Shown in pieces: positions 19,571-29,933 of a stretch of 64,000 nucleotides of DNA (positions within the stretch are counted from its first letter, which is position 1; every line of letters begins with the position of its first letter). This DNA comes from Bartonella sp. TP (GTDB taxonomy: Bacteria > Pseudomonadota > Alphaproteobacteria > Rhizobiales > Rhizobiaceae). The position numbers were made by a program, and so were the translations under genes. The DNA is taken from assembly GCF_030406085.1 (NCBI RefSeq), contig NZ_CP129002.1, forward strand, positions 995,584-1,059,583. The letters run 5' to 3'. The notes beneath the pieces were generated by a model. The model did not search any database. It saw only the letters and a list, made by a program, of their open reading frames with translations, and was not told where the DNA came from.

Positions 19571-22500
19571 ATGAGTCAAGAAGTTATGAATCTTTTTAAT
19601 TCGAACTCTTCCGTGCCCACATTTGATTCTATAAAAATTTCCATAGCCAGTCCTGAAAAGATACGCTCATGGTCTTTTGGTGAAATAAAAAAGCCAGAAA
19701 CTATTAATTATAGAACCTTTAAGCCAGAGCGTGATGGGCTTTTTTGCGCGCGTATTTTTGGTCCTGTGAAGGACTATGAGTGTTTGTGTGGCAAATATAA
19801 GCGTATGAAATATAAAGGGGTTATTTGTGAAAAATGTGGTGTTGAGGTTACTCTAGCCAAAGTTCGACGTGATAGGATGGGGCATATTGAGTTAGCCGCT
19901 CCAGTTGCCCATGTTTGGTTTTTGAAATCTTTACCAAGCCGTATTGCTACACTATTAGATATACCTCTTAAAGACATTGAAAGGGTATTATATTTTGAAA
20001 ATTATATGGTGACTGAGCCTGGATTGACTGCTTTAAAAATGCATCAATTGCTTAGTGAGGATGAATATATAAAATGTGCTGCTGAGTATGGTAAAGACAG
20101 TTTTACAGCAATGATAGGCGCTGAAGCTGTTTATGAAATTTTGTCTACTTTAGATTTAGCTAATTTGGCTGAGCGGTTGCATGAAGAGCTAGCTGTTACT
20201 ACCACTGAGCTTAAGCAAGCAAAATTAATGAAGCGCATAAAGCTCGTTGAAAATTTTATTGAATCTGGTAATAAGCCGGAGTGGATGGTTTTAAAGGTAG
20301 TACCAGTTATACCACCAGATTTAAGGCCTTTAGTTCCTCTGGATGGTGGCAGATTTGCTACTTCGGATTTAAATGATTTGTATCGCCGTGTTATAAATAG
20401 AAATAATCGCTTGAAACGTTTGTTGGAGCTAAGAGCTCCTGGCATTATTGTTCGCAACGAAAAACGTATGTTACAAGAGGCGGTTGATGCGTTGTTTGAT
20501 AACGGGCGCAGAGGCAGAGTAATTACTGGTGCTAACAGGCGTCCGCTTAAATCTTTGGCTGATATGTTGAAGGGGAAGCAAGGGCGTTTTCGTCAGAATT
20601 TATTAGGTAAGCGTGTGGATTATTCCGGCCGCTCTGTTATTGTTACAGGGCCAGAACTTAAACTTCATCAATGCGGGTTGCCGAAAAAGATGGCGTTGGA
20701 ATTGTTTAAGCCTTTTATCTATGCGCGACTTGATGCTAAGGGATATGCATCTACAGTAAAGCAAGCTAAAAAACTGGTAGAAAAAGAAAAGCCAGAAGTT
20801 TGGGATATATTAGATGAGGTTATCCGCGAGCATCCAGTATTGCTTAATAGAGCACCGACCCTGCACCGCTTAGGAATTCAAGCGTTTGAACCAATATTGA
20901 TTGAGGGAAAAGCTATACATTTGCATCCCTTGGTTTGTACAGCATTTAATGCAGATTTTGACGGAGATCAGATGGCTGTTCATGTGCCATTATCGTTAGA
21001 AGCTCAGCTAGAAGCTCGTGTACTTATGATGTCGACTAATAATGTGCTGCATCCTGCTAACGGTGCTCCTGTTATTGTTCCTTCACAAGATATGGTGCTT
21101 GGCTTATATTATCTTTCTTTGTTATATGACAATGAGCCAGGTGAAGGTATGGTGTTTAGCGATATGGCTGAGTTGCAGCATGCGTTGGAAACTAAAGTAG
21201 TAACTTTGCATTCAAAGATAAAGGGTCGATATTTTAATTTAGATGAAAAAGGAAATATGAAATCTAAATTATATGAAACTTCCCCAGGTCGCTTGTTGAT
21301 AAGTGAGCTTTTGCCAAAGAATGCTGATCTTTCTTTTGATATTGTAAATCAAGAAATGACTAAAAAGAACATTTCAAAAATGATTGATAAGGTTTACAGG
21401 CATTGCGGACAAAAGGAAGCTGTTATTTTTTGTGATCGAATCATGCAGTTGGGTTTTTCTCATGCTTGTCGTGCCGGTATATCTTTTGGTAAAGATGATA
21501 TGGTTATACCTGCTATGAAATCAAAATTAGTGGAGGAAACCGAAAATTTAGCCAAAGAATATGAGCAGCAATATAATGATGGGTTAATTACCTATGGGGA
21601 AAAATATAATAAGGTTGTCGATGCTTGGGGTAAATGTACGGATAAAGTGGCAGATGAGATGATGCAGGCTATTCAGCATGTAGAGTTTGATAAAGCCACA
21701 GGCCGTCGTAAACAAATGAACTCTATATATATGATGTCTCATTCTGGCGCTCGTGGCTCTGCGAATCAAATGCGACAATTGGCTGGCATGCGGGGATTGA
21801 TGGCTAAGCCTTCTGGCGAAATTATTGAAACTCCTATTATTTCGAATTTTAAAGAAGGTCTAACGGTTAATGAGTATTTTAACTCTACGCACGGTGCAAG
21901 AAAAGGGTTGGCCGATACAGCATTAAAAACTGCTAATTCTGGATATCTTACGCGTCGGTTAGTGGATGTTGCTCAAGATGCTATAATTTCGCAACTTGAT
22001 TGTGGGACCGATAAAGGTTTAATGATGCAAGCTATAGTAGATTCTGGGCAAGTGGTGGCATCTTTGGGTCAGCGCATATTAGGTCGTACAGTGCTACATG
22101 ATGTTTACCATCCTACAACTAAGGAAGTGATTGTTGAAGGTGGACGTATGCTAGAGGAATCGGATGTTTCTGCGATAGAAGCTGCTTCGATTCAATCTAT
22201 ATATATTAGATCGCCTTTGACATGTGAAACTCGTTTTGGTGTTTGCGCAAAATGTTATGGTCGTGATCTTGCTCGTGGCACAATAGTTAATCAGGGAGAG
22301 GCAGTTGGTGTGATTGCTGCGCAATCTATAGGAGAGCCAGGAACTCAGCTTACTATGCGTACATTTCACCTTGGAGGAACTGCTCAGGTAGTAGATACCT
22401 CTTATCTTGAGGCTTCTTACGATGGTTTGATTGAGATAAGAAACCGTAATGTTATTCGAAATTCTGACGGCATTTATGTTGTCATGGGTCGTAATATGGT

Positions 22501-23773
22501 GGTGGTCATTAAGGATGAGAGTGGTAAAGACCGTTTCTCACAGAGAATAAATTATGGCGCGCGACTTTTCGTTGATGATGGTGATGCGGTTCGGCAAGGG
22601 CAACGTCTGGCTGAGTGGGATCCATATGCTAGACCTATTATGACTGAAATAGATGGATATATTGGTTTTGAGGATTTGGTTCCTGGTGTATCAATTTCTG
22701 AAATTGCGGATGAAGCTACAGGTATAATTAAGCGTCAAATTATTGATTGGCGCTTAAATCCTAGGGGTAGCGATCTTAAGCCAGCTATTGTAGTAACTGA
22801 CAAGGAAGGTAATATTTTAAAATTGCCTAAAGGTTCTGATGCGCGCTTCCCGCTGTCTGTTGATACGATACTTTCAGTTGAGCCAGAATCTTATGTGAAT
22901 GCTGGGGATGTAATTGCCCGTAGTTCCTTAGAAAGTGCAAAAACGAAAGATATTACGGGAGGCTTGCCTCGGGTTGCCGAGTTATTTGAAGCTAGGCGGC
23001 CAAAGGATCATGCTATAATAGCTGAAATTGATGGGGTTATAAGATTCGGTAAGGATTATAAAAATAAACTTAGAATACTTATAGAACCTAGTGATAAAGC
23101 TCTGGAGCCTATTGAATATTTATTACCTAAAAATCGTGCTTTCCACTGGCAAGATGGTGACTACATAGAACGTGGCGATTACCTTCTAGATGGTAATCCA
23201 GCACCGCATGATATTTTGGCAATAAAAGGCGTTGAAGCATTGGCCTCTTATTTGGTAAATGAAATACAAGAAGTATATAGGTTACAGGGTGTGCTTATTA
23301 ACGACAAGCACATAGAGGTTATTGTGCGGCAAATGTTGCAAAAAGTAGAAATTATAGATACAGGGGATTCTAGTTATATAATAGGGGATCATGTTGATCG
23401 GATAGAGCTTGAAGAAATAAATGAAAAATTGCTATCAGCGGGTAAAAAAATTGCAGTTGGTACGCCAGTTTTATTGGGTATTACTAAAGCTTCTTTACAG
23501 ACGCCTTCGTTTATTTCTGCTGCTTCTTTCCAAGAGACTACTCGCGTGTTAACTGATGCTGCCGTAGCTGGCAAAATTGATGCTTTGCAAGGCCTAAAAG
23601 AAAATGTTATTGTTGGTAGATTGATTCCCGCAGGTACTGGTGGTGCTATGAGGCAAGTTCGTACTATTGCTTATAATAGAGATAAGACTATAGTCGATAG
23701 CTTTAAGGATGGTTCTGCTATTAATGATGAAGCATCTTTATTAACTGATTTTCGTAATGCGACTGCCGTTTAA
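19571..23773 (+). CDS. rpoC: DNA-directed RNA polymerase subunit beta'
   Basis: RpoC is the largest polymerase subunit and holds the catalytic magnesium through Asp462, Asp464 and Asp466 of NADFDGDQ. The N-terminal zinc ribbon (CLCG...CEKCG, about 71-90) and the second zinc site near the C-terminal half ([13 protein letters not shown]) are intact. The length, 1400 residues, is normal. AGGAG precedes the ATG, 44 bases after rpoB. A strong terminator follows at once. The rpsL-rpsG-fusA genes that often follow are not here. Confidence 0.98.
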   Translation: MSQEVMNLFNSNSSVPTFDSIKISIASPEKIRSWSFGEIKKPETINYRTFKPERDGLFCARIFGPVKDYECLCGKYKRMKYKGVICEKCGVEVTLAKVRRDRMGHIELAAPVAHVWFLKSLPSRIATLLDIPLKDIERVLYFENYMVTEPGLTALKMHQLLSEDEYIKCAAEYGKDSFTAMIGAEAVYEILSTLDLANLAERLHEELAVTTTELKQAKLMKRIKLVENFIESGNKPEWMVLKVVPVIPPDLRPLVPLDGGRFATSDLNDLYRRVINRNNRLKRLLELRAPGIIVRNEKRMLQEAVDALFDNGRRGRVITGANRRPLKSLADMLKGKQGRFRQNLLGKRVDYSGRSVIVTGPELKLHQCGLPKKMALELFKPFIYARLDAKGYASTVKQAKKLVEKEKPEVWDILDEVIREHPVLLNRAPTLHRLGIQAFEPILIEGKAIHLHPLVCTAFNADFDGDQMAVHVPLSLEAQLEARVLMMSTNNVLHPANGAPVIVPSQDMVLGLYYLSLLYDNEPGEGMVFSDMAELQHALETKVVTLHSKIKGRYFNLDEKGNMKSKLYETSPGRLLISELLPKNADLSFDIVNQEMTKKNISKMIDKVYRHCGQKEAVIFCDRIMQLGFSHACRAGISFGKDDMVIPAMKSKLVEETENLAKEYEQQYNDGLITYGEKYNKVVDAWGKCTDKVADEMMQAIQHVEFDKATGRRKQMNSIYMMSHSGARGSANQMRQLAGMRGLMAKPSGEIIETPIISNFKEGLTVNEYFNSTHGARKGLADTALKTANSGYLTRRLVDVAQDAIISQLDCGTDKGLMMQAIVDSGQVVASLGQRILGRTVLHDVYHPTTKEVIVEGGRMLEESDVSAIEAASIQSIYIRSPLTCETRFGVCAKCYGRDLARGTIVNQGEAVGVIAAQSIGEPGTQLTMRTFHLGGTAQVVDTSYLEASYDGLIEIRNRNVIRNSDGIYVVMGRNMVVVIKDESGKDRFSQRINYGARLFVDDGDAVRQGQRLAEWDPYARPIMTEIDGYIGFEDLVPGVSISEIADEATGIIKRQIIDWRLNPRGSDLKPAIVVTDKEGNILKLPKGSDARFPLSVDTILSVEPESYVNAGDVIARSSLESAKTKDITGGLPRVAELFEARRPKDHAIIAEIDGVIRFGKDYKNKLRILIEPSDKALEPIEYLLPKNRAFHWQDGDYIERGDYLLDGNPAPHDILAIKGVEALASYLVNEIQEVYRLQGVLINDKHIEVIVRQMLQKVEIIDTGDSSYIIGDHVDRIELEEINEKLLSAGKKIAVGTPVLLGITKASLQTPSFISAASFQETTRVLTDAAVAGKIDALQGLKENVIVGRLIPAGTGGAMRQVRTIAYNRDKTIVDSFKDGSAINDEASLLTDFRNATAV

Positions 23774-23797
23774 TTGATAATAATTTTTTAAGTAAAG

Positions 23798-23838
23798 GGC
23801 AGCGGCTCTGCAATATGCATGGGTGCTGCCTTTTTTTT
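23798..23838 (+). terminator. Intrinsic terminator of the rpoBC operon
   Basis: GGCAGC (23798-23803) pairs with GCTGCC (23825-23830) around a 21-base loop and is followed by eight T. It starts 25 bases after the rpoC stop codon. Confidence 0.8.
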
Positions 23839-23875
23839 AAAACCATGTTTAAAGTTTGGCATAAACGCGGCTGAT

Positions 23876-24790
23876 TTATTGATTAAACTTACTTTTGCAT
23901 AATTTTACAGCTTGTTCTATCGGAGATAGAGCTTGCGTGGTTTTTAATTTATTTTGCATGCATTTACAGTAGGTTGGACATATTTTTTGGTTATTATTTT
24001 CGCTGCATTTCGTTATGCAGTTTTGTATAAAATCGATTTTGTTCTGCATGTAAATCATATTTTTATTGAAATATAAGGCACCGAATAATATTGGTTGATG
24101 CACAAGATAGATAAGTAGGCTGTACTCACTTAATATTAGTATTATTTTTTTTCCAAGATAGCGTTTTTTTGGGTTATTGGTGCTGGTTAGATTGTTTTTC
24201 AAATATAGCTTAGCCACTGCACTACCTAGTACAGCAAAAGCTGACCAGGGAAAAATTGGAACAAAATCTACCGAAGATTTTACATTTTTCGCGAGTCCTA
24301 AATAGGGTAAGACGTTATTAGCTGGATTCGTATCTTGCAGCCTATAGCTGAGGATAATAATTGCTGCAGCTATCAAAAAATCTATTACAAAATTGGCTCG
24401 CAATAGGCAGGCTATGAGTAATGAAGATATAGCGATTTCATGTAATATGCCAAAATAAATAAAATCTTGTGGAAAAATTATATAAGTCATGTAACTTATG
24501 GCAAATGCTGCAGATAAAATTTTTCCCAATCGCCATAAAAATTTTTTAACGAAGTTATTTTTTTGCGATGAGATAACAATGCTAAATCCAGCAACAAATA
24601 GAAAACCTACTGCAATAGTATGCGCAAATACGCGACTTAAGTATGTTTGATGCGCAGTTTCATGTATTATCTGAAAATAAACTAGATCCCAATAAAAATG
24701 ATAGCCAATCATGGCTAAAACAAGGCCAGCACGAATAAGATCTAACCAATATAGGCGATGGCAGTTGGTAGTTGATTTAGCTCTTATCAT
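23876..24790 (-). CDS. DUF1624/heparan-alpha-glucosaminide N-acetyltransferase-like membrane protein with Cys-rich tail
   Basis: The 304-residue product has several transmembrane helices and begins with the DUF1624 signature YWLDLIRAGLVLAMIGYHFYWD (about 14-35), with the Arg and His of the acyltransferase-like family. Further matches are the HEIAISSLL helix and VPIFPWSAFAVLGS. The substrate is unknown; distant relatives acetylate sugars across a membrane. After the last helix the protein continues into about 55 polar residues containing six cysteines (258, 262, 271, 275, 277, 298), which I do not recognise from the family. It converges with rpoC and diverges from sdaA. Confidence 0.75.
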   Translation of the reverse strand: MIRAKSTTNCHRLYWLDLIRAGLVLAMIGYHFYWDLVYFQIIHETAHQTYLSRVFAHTIAVGFLFVAGFSIVISSQKNNFVKKFLWRLGKILSAAFAISYMTYIIFPQDFIYFGILHEIAISSLLIACLLRANFVIDFLIAAAIIILSYRLQDTNPANNVLPYLGLAKNVKSSVDFVPIFPWSAFAVLGSAVAKLYLKNNLTSTNNPKKRYLGKKIILILSEYSLLIYLVHQPILFGALYFNKNMIYMQNKIDFIQNCITKCSENNNQKICPTYCKCMQNKLKTTQALSPIEQAVKLCKSKFNQ

Positions 24791-24868
24791 ATTATTAGTT
24801 GCGCTTAAAAAATAATTCCTATATTATCATATATATTGTAGTCTAAAAATGTAAAGTTGGAGGTGTAT

Positions 24869-26269
24869 ATGTTCTTATCCGTTTTTGATCTTTTTAAGAT
24901 AGGCATAGGCCCGTCTAGCTCTCATACTATGGGCCCTATGGTTGCATCTAATATGTTTTTGGATAAACTTAAAGCTTATGCTTTAGAAACAAATACTATT
25001 ATTGTATCTGTGAAGGTTTCCTTACATGGTTCCTTAGCTTTTACTGGTAAGGGCCATGCTACAGACGTTGCTGTTATTTTGGGCTTATGCGGTGAACATC
25101 CCGCAACTATAGATTTGGATGCAAGCGCTGATCAATTGAAGAGAGTATACATTCAAAAAATTATTGAGCCAGACGGTTATAAAGCTTATAGATTTGATCC
25201 GACAAAAGATTTAATGTTTGATTACAAAAATGAATTACCAGGACATCCAAATGGGCTTCGCTTTGAAGGACTTACTGCTGAAGATGAAACAGTAATAACG
25301 CAGGTCTATTATTCCGTAGGCGGTGGATTTGTAGTTACAGAGGAAGAACTTTTAGAAACTGAAAATATAGACTCCAGTGCTGATATGGCAGAATCATTAA
25401 AGGTGCCTTATCCATTTGCTACAGCTGCGGAAATGCTAGAAATGGCTAATAGCAGTGGTTTAACAATTGCAGAAATGAAGCGTCTTAATGAACAGTGCTT
25501 TATGCCCGATACTGATTTAGATGATCGTTTAGATAAGATTTGGAAAACTATGGATGACTGTATTGAACGCGGCTTAAAGATGGACGGCGTATTGGAGGGC
25601 GGGTTGAACCTTAAGCGTAGAGCAAAAGTTTTAAAATCTCATCTCGATAATCGTTCAAAGAAAAAGCAAGGACCATTTAATGCCAGTGATTATTTATCGC
25701 TTTTTGCTATCGCAGTAAATGAAGAAAATGCAGCGGGAGGGCGCATAGTTACTGCCCCTACCAATGGTGCTGCTGGTGTAATTCCAGCTGTTATAAAATA
25801 TTATATAAAATTTTATGCGCCTACTAAGATAGAATCTATACGAGAGTTTTTGTTGACTGCCGCTGCTATAGGCGGGTTGTTAAAACACAACGCTTCTATC
25901 TCTGGAGCTGAGGTTGGATGCCAAGGAGAAGTTGGCTCCGCTGCTGCTATGGCTGCTGCTGGGCTGGCTTGTGTACTAGGCGGTACTCCGCAGCAAATAG
26001 AAAACGCCGCAGAAATTGCTTTAGAGCACCATTTGGGCCTTACTTGTGATCCTGTAGGTGGATTAGTTCAGGTTCCATGCATTGAGCGCAACGCTATAGG
26101 TGCTGTTAAGGCTGTTGCGGCAACCTCGTTGGCTTTATTAGGAAATGGCGATCATTTTGTATCTTTAGATGCCTGCATTGCTACCATGAAGCAAACGGGC
26201 ATGGATATGTCTACCAAATACAAAGAGACTAGCCAGGGCGGGTTGGCTGTTAATGTTATTAATTGTTAG
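24869..26269 (+). CDS. sdaA: L-serine ammonia-lyase (iron-sulfur type, single chain)
   Basis: This enzyme converts L-serine to pyruvate and ammonia using a [4Fe-4S] cluster. The 466-residue product fuses the beta domain ([20 protein letters not shown] at the N-terminus) to the alpha domain. The likely cluster ligands are Cys351 in [10 protein letters not shown], Cys393 in GLTCDPVGG and Cys404 in VPCIERNA. The frame is open from a TTG at 24857, but GGAGG lies five bases before the ATG at 24869, which is the better start. It stands alone and could feed pyruvate into central metabolism from amino acids. Confidence 0.95.
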   Translation: MFLSVFDLFKIGIGPSSSHTMGPMVASNMFLDKLKAYALETNTIIVSVKVSLHGSLAFTGKGHATDVAVILGLCGEHPATIDLDASADQLKRVYIQKIIEPDGYKAYRFDPTKDLMFDYKNELPGHPNGLRFEGLTAEDETVITQVYYSVGGGFVVTEEELLETENIDSSADMAESLKVPYPFATAAEMLEMANSSGLTIAEMKRLNEQCFMPDTDLDDRLDKIWKTMDDCIERGLKMDGVLEGGLNLKRRAKVLKSHLDNRSKKKQGPFNASDYLSLFAIAVNEENAAGGRIVTAPTNGAAGVIPAVIKYYIKFYAPTKIESIREFLLTAAAIGGLLKHNASISGAEVGCQGEVGSAAAMAAAGLACVLGGTPQQIENAAEIALEHHLGLTCDPVGGLVQVPCIERNAIGAVKAVAATSLALLGNGDHFVSLDACIATMKQTGMDMSTKYKETSQGGLAVNVINC

Positions 26270-26537
26270 CAGCTTTTTTTTGTAGCATCTTTATAGGGTA
26301 AGAATTTTTTGCCATACCGATTCGTAAATGAATTTTGGATACTGGGAATGCTCGTCTTTTATTTCTTTTTATTTGACAGCTTAATAAGGCAAATAAATCG
26401 TGAACTTTTAGTTTATTTATAGTTTTTTTGCGCTTGCTTAATTTTGCTATAGCATTCGCAAACGAGAGTGCTATTTTTTTATGCACTCTCGGCGAAGCTG
26501 GGCTGAGCTTTTTGTTATTATCTGGACGGTAAAACAT
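26259..26537 (-). CDS. Hypothetical small basic protein, doubtful
   Basis: A 92-codon frame fills most of the gap between sdaA and dacA. The predicted peptide is rich in Lys and Arg with no membrane segment, signal peptide or motif I recognise. It overlaps the end of sdaA by 11 bases, has no ribosome binding site before its ATG, and contains the strong inverted repeat at 26463-26491. It may be chance or a decayed gene. I keep it only as a candidate. Confidence 0.2.
   Translation of the reverse strand: MFYRPDNNKKLSPASPRVHKKIALSFANAIAKLSKRKKTINKLKVHDLFALLSCQIKRNKRRAFPVSKIHLRIGMAKNSYPIKMLQKKAANN
26463..26491. repeat. Perfect 9-bp inverted repeat (hairpin) between sdaA and dacA
   Basis: CGAGAGTGC (26463-26471) is followed by an 11-base loop of mostly T and then GCACTCTCG (26483-26491). 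The stem is perfect and GC-rich against an AT-rich background. Neither strand has a T-run after the stem. It lies between converging sdaA and dacA, where a bidirectional 3' structure or terminator would be expected. Confidence 0.5.
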
Positions 26538-26584
26538 AATTATATTAAAACAAAAGTTTATTAAAGAATGGTTATACGGTCAGC

Positions 26585-27832
26585 TTATTGGATTACATAA
26601 CAATTAAATTTTTCTTTTTTTAATATTTGACATGCAGATAGCCCAGCATCTTGGCTAGAAAAATTGGTTATTCTTACACGGTAATATTTTCTTTTGTTTT
26701 TTGTTATGCTTGAAATTTGCTGCTTTGTGTTAGCAAATAAGTTTTTATGGTGCTTGATGGCCTTGCGATAAATAGCCTTAGCACTTGCTAAGCTCGTTGT
26801 GGCACCAATTTGAATAGCATAAGTATGATTGCTTTTTGCTGCGTCTGCAGATTCTTGTGACGCCTGCAAAGCGCTAACCAAGGCTAAAGGTTGGGCCTTT
26901 TTTAAACTTGGCGTTGGTATTTGCTCCGCAATTGCCAGCTGATTCTCTGATGATAATAACGTTTTAGCTTGTGGAACAAATTTATGGAGCAAAGTGGCCA
27001 TTCTAGCATCTCTTAATAAGGGAGAACGAGCGCCCATTATTACGGCAACTACATTTTTTCCATGTGCATAGTAAGAAGTTGCTAAATTATAGCCAGACAT
27101 TTGTGTATAGCCAGTTTTAATACCATCCACGCCTTGCATAGTTTTTATCAATTTGTTGTGTCCATGTATTATTTTGCCTTTTATACCAAAGCTGGTTATT
27201 TTAAATAAGTAATAAAATTTAGGAAAATGCCTACGTAAGCTAAGAGCTAACGTAGCTAAATCGCGCGCTGTAGTATAATTATTTATGTCTGGTAACCCGG
27301 ATGCGTTATTAAAATGTGTGTTCATCATACCTAATTTATGAGCTTCAGAGGTCATCATTTCTGCGAAATTTTTTTCATCTCCACCTAGATATTCTGCAAC
27401 TCCAACAGCTACATCATTGGCTGATTTAATGATAATAGCTTCTGCGGCGTCTTGTACCGTAATAGTTTGGCCGGGGGTAAATCCAATCTTTGTAGGTGGG
27501 CGGGTGGCCGCAAAATGCGAAATTGGGATAGGGGTATTTGGTGAAAGACGGCCAGCTTGTAAGGCGTTAAATAATAAGTAAAGCGTCATCATTTTAGTAA
27601 GTGAAGCTGGATAACGGCGTGCGTTCTCATTAGCAAAAAATAATGTTTTACCACTATTAGCATCTATAACTATTTCTGCATATCGGTCTGCGAAAGCGCT
27701 TTTTGGCGCTGCAGTGACGTAATTTATTAGAGGCAGAGTGAAAATTAGATATAGGCTTATTAATTTTCTTAGCTGCTTTGTAGGCTGATAGATTTTGCTT
27801 AGAAGATAGAGATTTAGCTGCATTGAAGTCAT
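26585..27832 (-). CDS. dacA: D-alanyl-D-alanine carboxypeptidase (PBP5/6 type) with SPOR domain
   Basis: A periplasmic penicillin-binding protein that trims the terminal D-Ala from peptidoglycan stem peptides. The 415-residue product has a signal sequence (hydrophobic core about 25-41, cleavage near TAA-APK). The active-site triad motifs are S77-L-T-K80, S137-A-N139 and K239-T-G241. A C-terminal SPOR domain (about 330-415, YAIQIGATTSLASAKA) would bind denuded glycan at division sites. SPOR in place of the usual PBP5 C-terminal domain is common in alphaproteobacterial DacA. An in-frame ATG at codon 4 is an alternative start. Confidence 0.92.
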   Translation of the reverse strand: MTSMQLNLYLLSKIYQPTKQLRKLISLYLIFTLPLINYVTAAPKSAFADRYAEIVIDANSGKTLFFANENARRYPASLTKMMTLYLLFNALQAGRLSPNTPIPISHFAATRPPTKIGFTPGQTITVQDAAEAIIIKSANDVAVGVAEYLGGDEKNFAEMMTSEAHKLGMMNTHFNNASGLPDINNYTTARDLATLALSLRRHFPKFYYLFKITSFGIKGKIIHGHNKLIKTMQGVDGIKTGYTQMSGYNLATSYYAHGKNVVAVIMGARSPLLRDARMATLLHKFVPQAKTLLSSENQLAIAEQIPTPSLKKAQPLALVSALQASQESADAAKSNHTYAIQIGATTSLASAKAIYRKAIKHHKNLFANTKQQISSITKNKRKYYRVRITNFSSQDAGLSACQILKKEKFNCYVIQ

Positions 27833-27949
27833 TACCGAGTTAAAAATTTTATAATATTTGCTTATTTAATATTCTATGTAGGTTACAGTCTTCATCATTA
27901 AAGGCTGTTGGTTAATAAAATATTCTCAGTAATGATTTAAATTAATTTA

Positions 27950-28381
27950 TTAGGCTTCTAATATAGCTTTTAAAGATTTCGCTTGTGCGTTTAATAAATT
28001 TAAATCTACGGCCTTGGAGTTGTGTAAATTTAAGGTTTTATTATTAAAGCGAGGGATAATGTGAAAATGCAAATGAAAAATAGTTTGTCCCCCAGCTTTT
28101 TCATTATATTGCATTATAGATATGCCATCAGCTTTAAAGGTTTTCATACACGCGCGGCTTGTTTTTTGTATTAACAGGATTATTGTTCGTAACACTTCTG
28201 GTGAAACGTCTAAAATATTTCTTGCTTTTGCTTTGGGCAAAATTAAACAATGTCCATTAGATTCTGGCATAATGTCCATTATTCCTAAGGCCTGTTGGTC
28301 TTCATAAAACTTTATGCTATCAAGCTCGCCTCGTAAGATTTTAGCAAAAATATTATTCTCGTCATAAATATGTGCAGTCAT
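27950..28381 (-). CDS. HIT family protein (histidine-triad nucleotide-binding hydrolase)
   Basis: The 143-residue product has the histidine triad as H103-L-H105-F-H107-I-I, preceded by the GGQTIFHLH context typical of HinT-like purine nucleoside phosphoramidases. The N-terminal IFAKILRGEL segment and LILPKAKARNI also fit. Substrates in the cell are not known with certainty for the family. Its start lies three bases before the Rid-family stop upstream, so the two genes form one unit. Confidence 0.92.
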   Translation of the reverse strand: MTAHIYDENNIFAKILRGELDSIKFYEDQQALGIMDIMPESNGHCLILPKAKARNILDVSPEVLRTIILLIQKTSRACMKTFKADGISIMQYNEKAGGQTIFHLHFHIIPRFNNKTLNLHNSKAVDLNLLNAQAKSLKAILEA

Positions 28382-28384
28382 TAT

Positions 28385-28849
28385 TTATTTTTCCTTTATG
28401 TTGAAAATTGTTTCTACCTCTACAGCGGCATTTAATGGCAGTGCTGCTACGCCAACCGCAGATCTAGCGTGCTTTCCTTTTTCTTCCCAAAGCTGTACGA
28501 ATAAATCTGAAGCGCCGTTAGCAACTTTTGCTATATCATAAAAATTATTGGCTACTGCAACAAATACAGTAAGCTTTACTACCCCACCTATCAGGCTTAA
28601 ATCTTTTATATATTCTTTGAGCTGAGCTATGCTATTTAAGGCGCAGTTTTGAGCGCCAATTATAGCTTCTTCGATACTTACATCGGTGCCAACTTTTCCT
28701 ATAGGATTTAGCTTTCCTTCTTCAAATGGTAATTGACCTGACACAAATAATAAGTTGTTACTGCGTTGTACTGCTACGTAAGTAGCTAAAGCAGAAGGAG
28801 CTACGGGCAGTGTTAAGCCTAGGTTTTTCAATTTATCTTCGATTAACAT
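28385..28849 (-). CDS. Rid family (RidA/YjgF-like) protein
   Basis: The 154-residue product shows the family core NNLLFVSGQLPFEEGKL and a C-terminal ARSAVGVAALPLNAAVEVE with the conserved Arg. RidA-type proteins hydrolyse reactive 2-aminoacrylate and other enamines, which arise from serine and threonine dehydration. The size is slightly longer than classic RidA (about 128 residues) and closer to the subgroup found in alphaproteobacteria, so enamine deaminase activity is inferred. Its presence a few kilobases from serine dehydratase may be coincidence. Confidence 0.88.
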   Translation of the reverse strand: MLIEDKLKNLGLTLPVAPSALATYVAVQRSNNLLFVSGQLPFEEGKLNPIGKVGTDVSIEEAIIGAQNCALNSIAQLKEYIKDLSLIGGVVKLTVFVAVANNFYDIAKVANGASDLFVQLWEEKGKHARSAVGVAALPLNAAVEVETIFNIKEK

Positions 28850-28984
28850 GTTATTTAACCCTTAATTAATATAATTTTGCCTAGCGTATGTTATCCAAAT
28901 CTTTTTGGTATGTAAATTAGAAAAGGCTTGTATTTAAGTAAAAAATTTGCTAATTGCTTGTACTATACCGCACACTTAAAACAG

Positions 28985-29025
28985 GGTGGCTAAGAGTTTA
29001 GCTGTCCACCGGTGGAGCTTGCTCC
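28985..29025 (+). promoter_or_regulatory. Tandem hairpins in the rpsB leader
   Basis: Two neighbouring stem-loops lie 42-82 bases before rpsB. The first has GGTGG (28985-28989) with CCACC (29006-29010) and an inner CTAA/TTAG pairing. The second has GGAG (29014-29017) with CTCC (29022-29025) around CTTG. S2 represses its own operon through a leader in other proteobacteria. A similar role here is inference. There is no T-run, so these are not terminators. Confidence 0.4.
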
Positions 29026-29066
29026 TATTTTAAGTGGAGGATAAAACCGGAAAGGATCTACTAAAA

Positions 29067-29870
29067 ATGGCATTGCCTGATTTTACTATGCGTCAGCTTT
29101 TGGAGGCTGGCATTCACTTTGGTCACCAACAACATCGTTGGAATCCTAAAATGGCTCCTTATCTTTTTGGGGTTAGAAATAATTTACATATCATTGATTT
29201 ATCGCAAACAGTACCTTTGCTTCACACTGCTTTAAAAAAGGTGTCTGATACTGTTGCTAATGGCGGTAGAGTTTTATTTGTTGGAACAAAAAGACAATCA
29301 TCAGATATTATAGCGGAGTCGGCAACCAACTGTGCTCAGTATTATGTTAATTCACGTTGGTTAGGAGGTATGCTAACTAACTGGGGCACTATCTCTAACT
29401 CTATTAAGCGTTTGCGTAAATTAGAAGAGCTTTTGGTGTCTGAACAGCAGGGCTTTACTAAAAAAGAACGCTTAAATATAGAAAGAGAGCGTGAAAAATT
29501 AACGAGAGCCTTGGGTGGTATTAAAGATATGGGCTCCTTGCCCGACCTTATGTTTATAATCGATACTAATAAAGAAGCAATTGCCGTGCAAGAGGCTAAA
29601 AAACTTGGGATACCAGTGGTAGCGGTTATAGATAGTAATTCCAATCCTGATGGCATTGACTATCCTATCCCTGGCAATGATGACGCTTCTCGATCTATAG
29701 CGCTTTATTGCGAGCTTGTAGCTAGAGCGGCTATTGATGGAATTGAACGGCAGCAGAGAAACTTAGGAACAGATTTAGGCGCCCAAGAGTTGCCTTTGCA
29801 AGAGGCTCTTGTAGCAGAAAAGCTTGAAAATATGGATGAAAATAAAACAGATTCCAATTTGGCTGGGTAG
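29067..29870 (+). CDS. rpsB: 30S ribosomal protein S2
   Basis: S2 joins the small subunit late and helps recruit S1. The product matches the family from [21 protein letters not shown], through [12 protein letters not shown] and [24 protein letters not shown]. The frame is open from a GTG at 29034, but the ATG at 29067 is the family start, with AAAGGA ten bases upstream. The length is 267 residues. tsf follows at 63 bases. Confidence 0.97.
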   Translation: MALPDFTMRQLLEAGIHFGHQQHRWNPKMAPYLFGVRNNLHIIDLSQTVPLLHTALKKVSDTVANGGRVLFVGTKRQSSDIIAESATNCAQYYVNSRWLGGMLTNWGTISNSIKRLRKLEELLVSEQQGFTKKERLNIEREREKLTRALGGIKDMGSLPDLMFIIDTNKEAIAVQEAKKLGIPVVAVIDSNSNPDGIDYPIPGNDDASRSIALYCELVARAAIDGIERQQRNLGTDLGAQELPLQEALVAEKLENMDENKTDSNLAG

Positions 29871-29933
29871 CATTTTGTAATTTGATTGATAGTATTTTTA
29901 TAGCACATGACTTATTTTAGAAGGGTATAGATA

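Noticed and set aside
29034-29066. Eleven-residue N-terminal extension of S2 from a GTG
   Set aside because: It has no ribosome binding site, and relatives begin exactly at MALPDF, encoded from 29067 behind AAAGGA.
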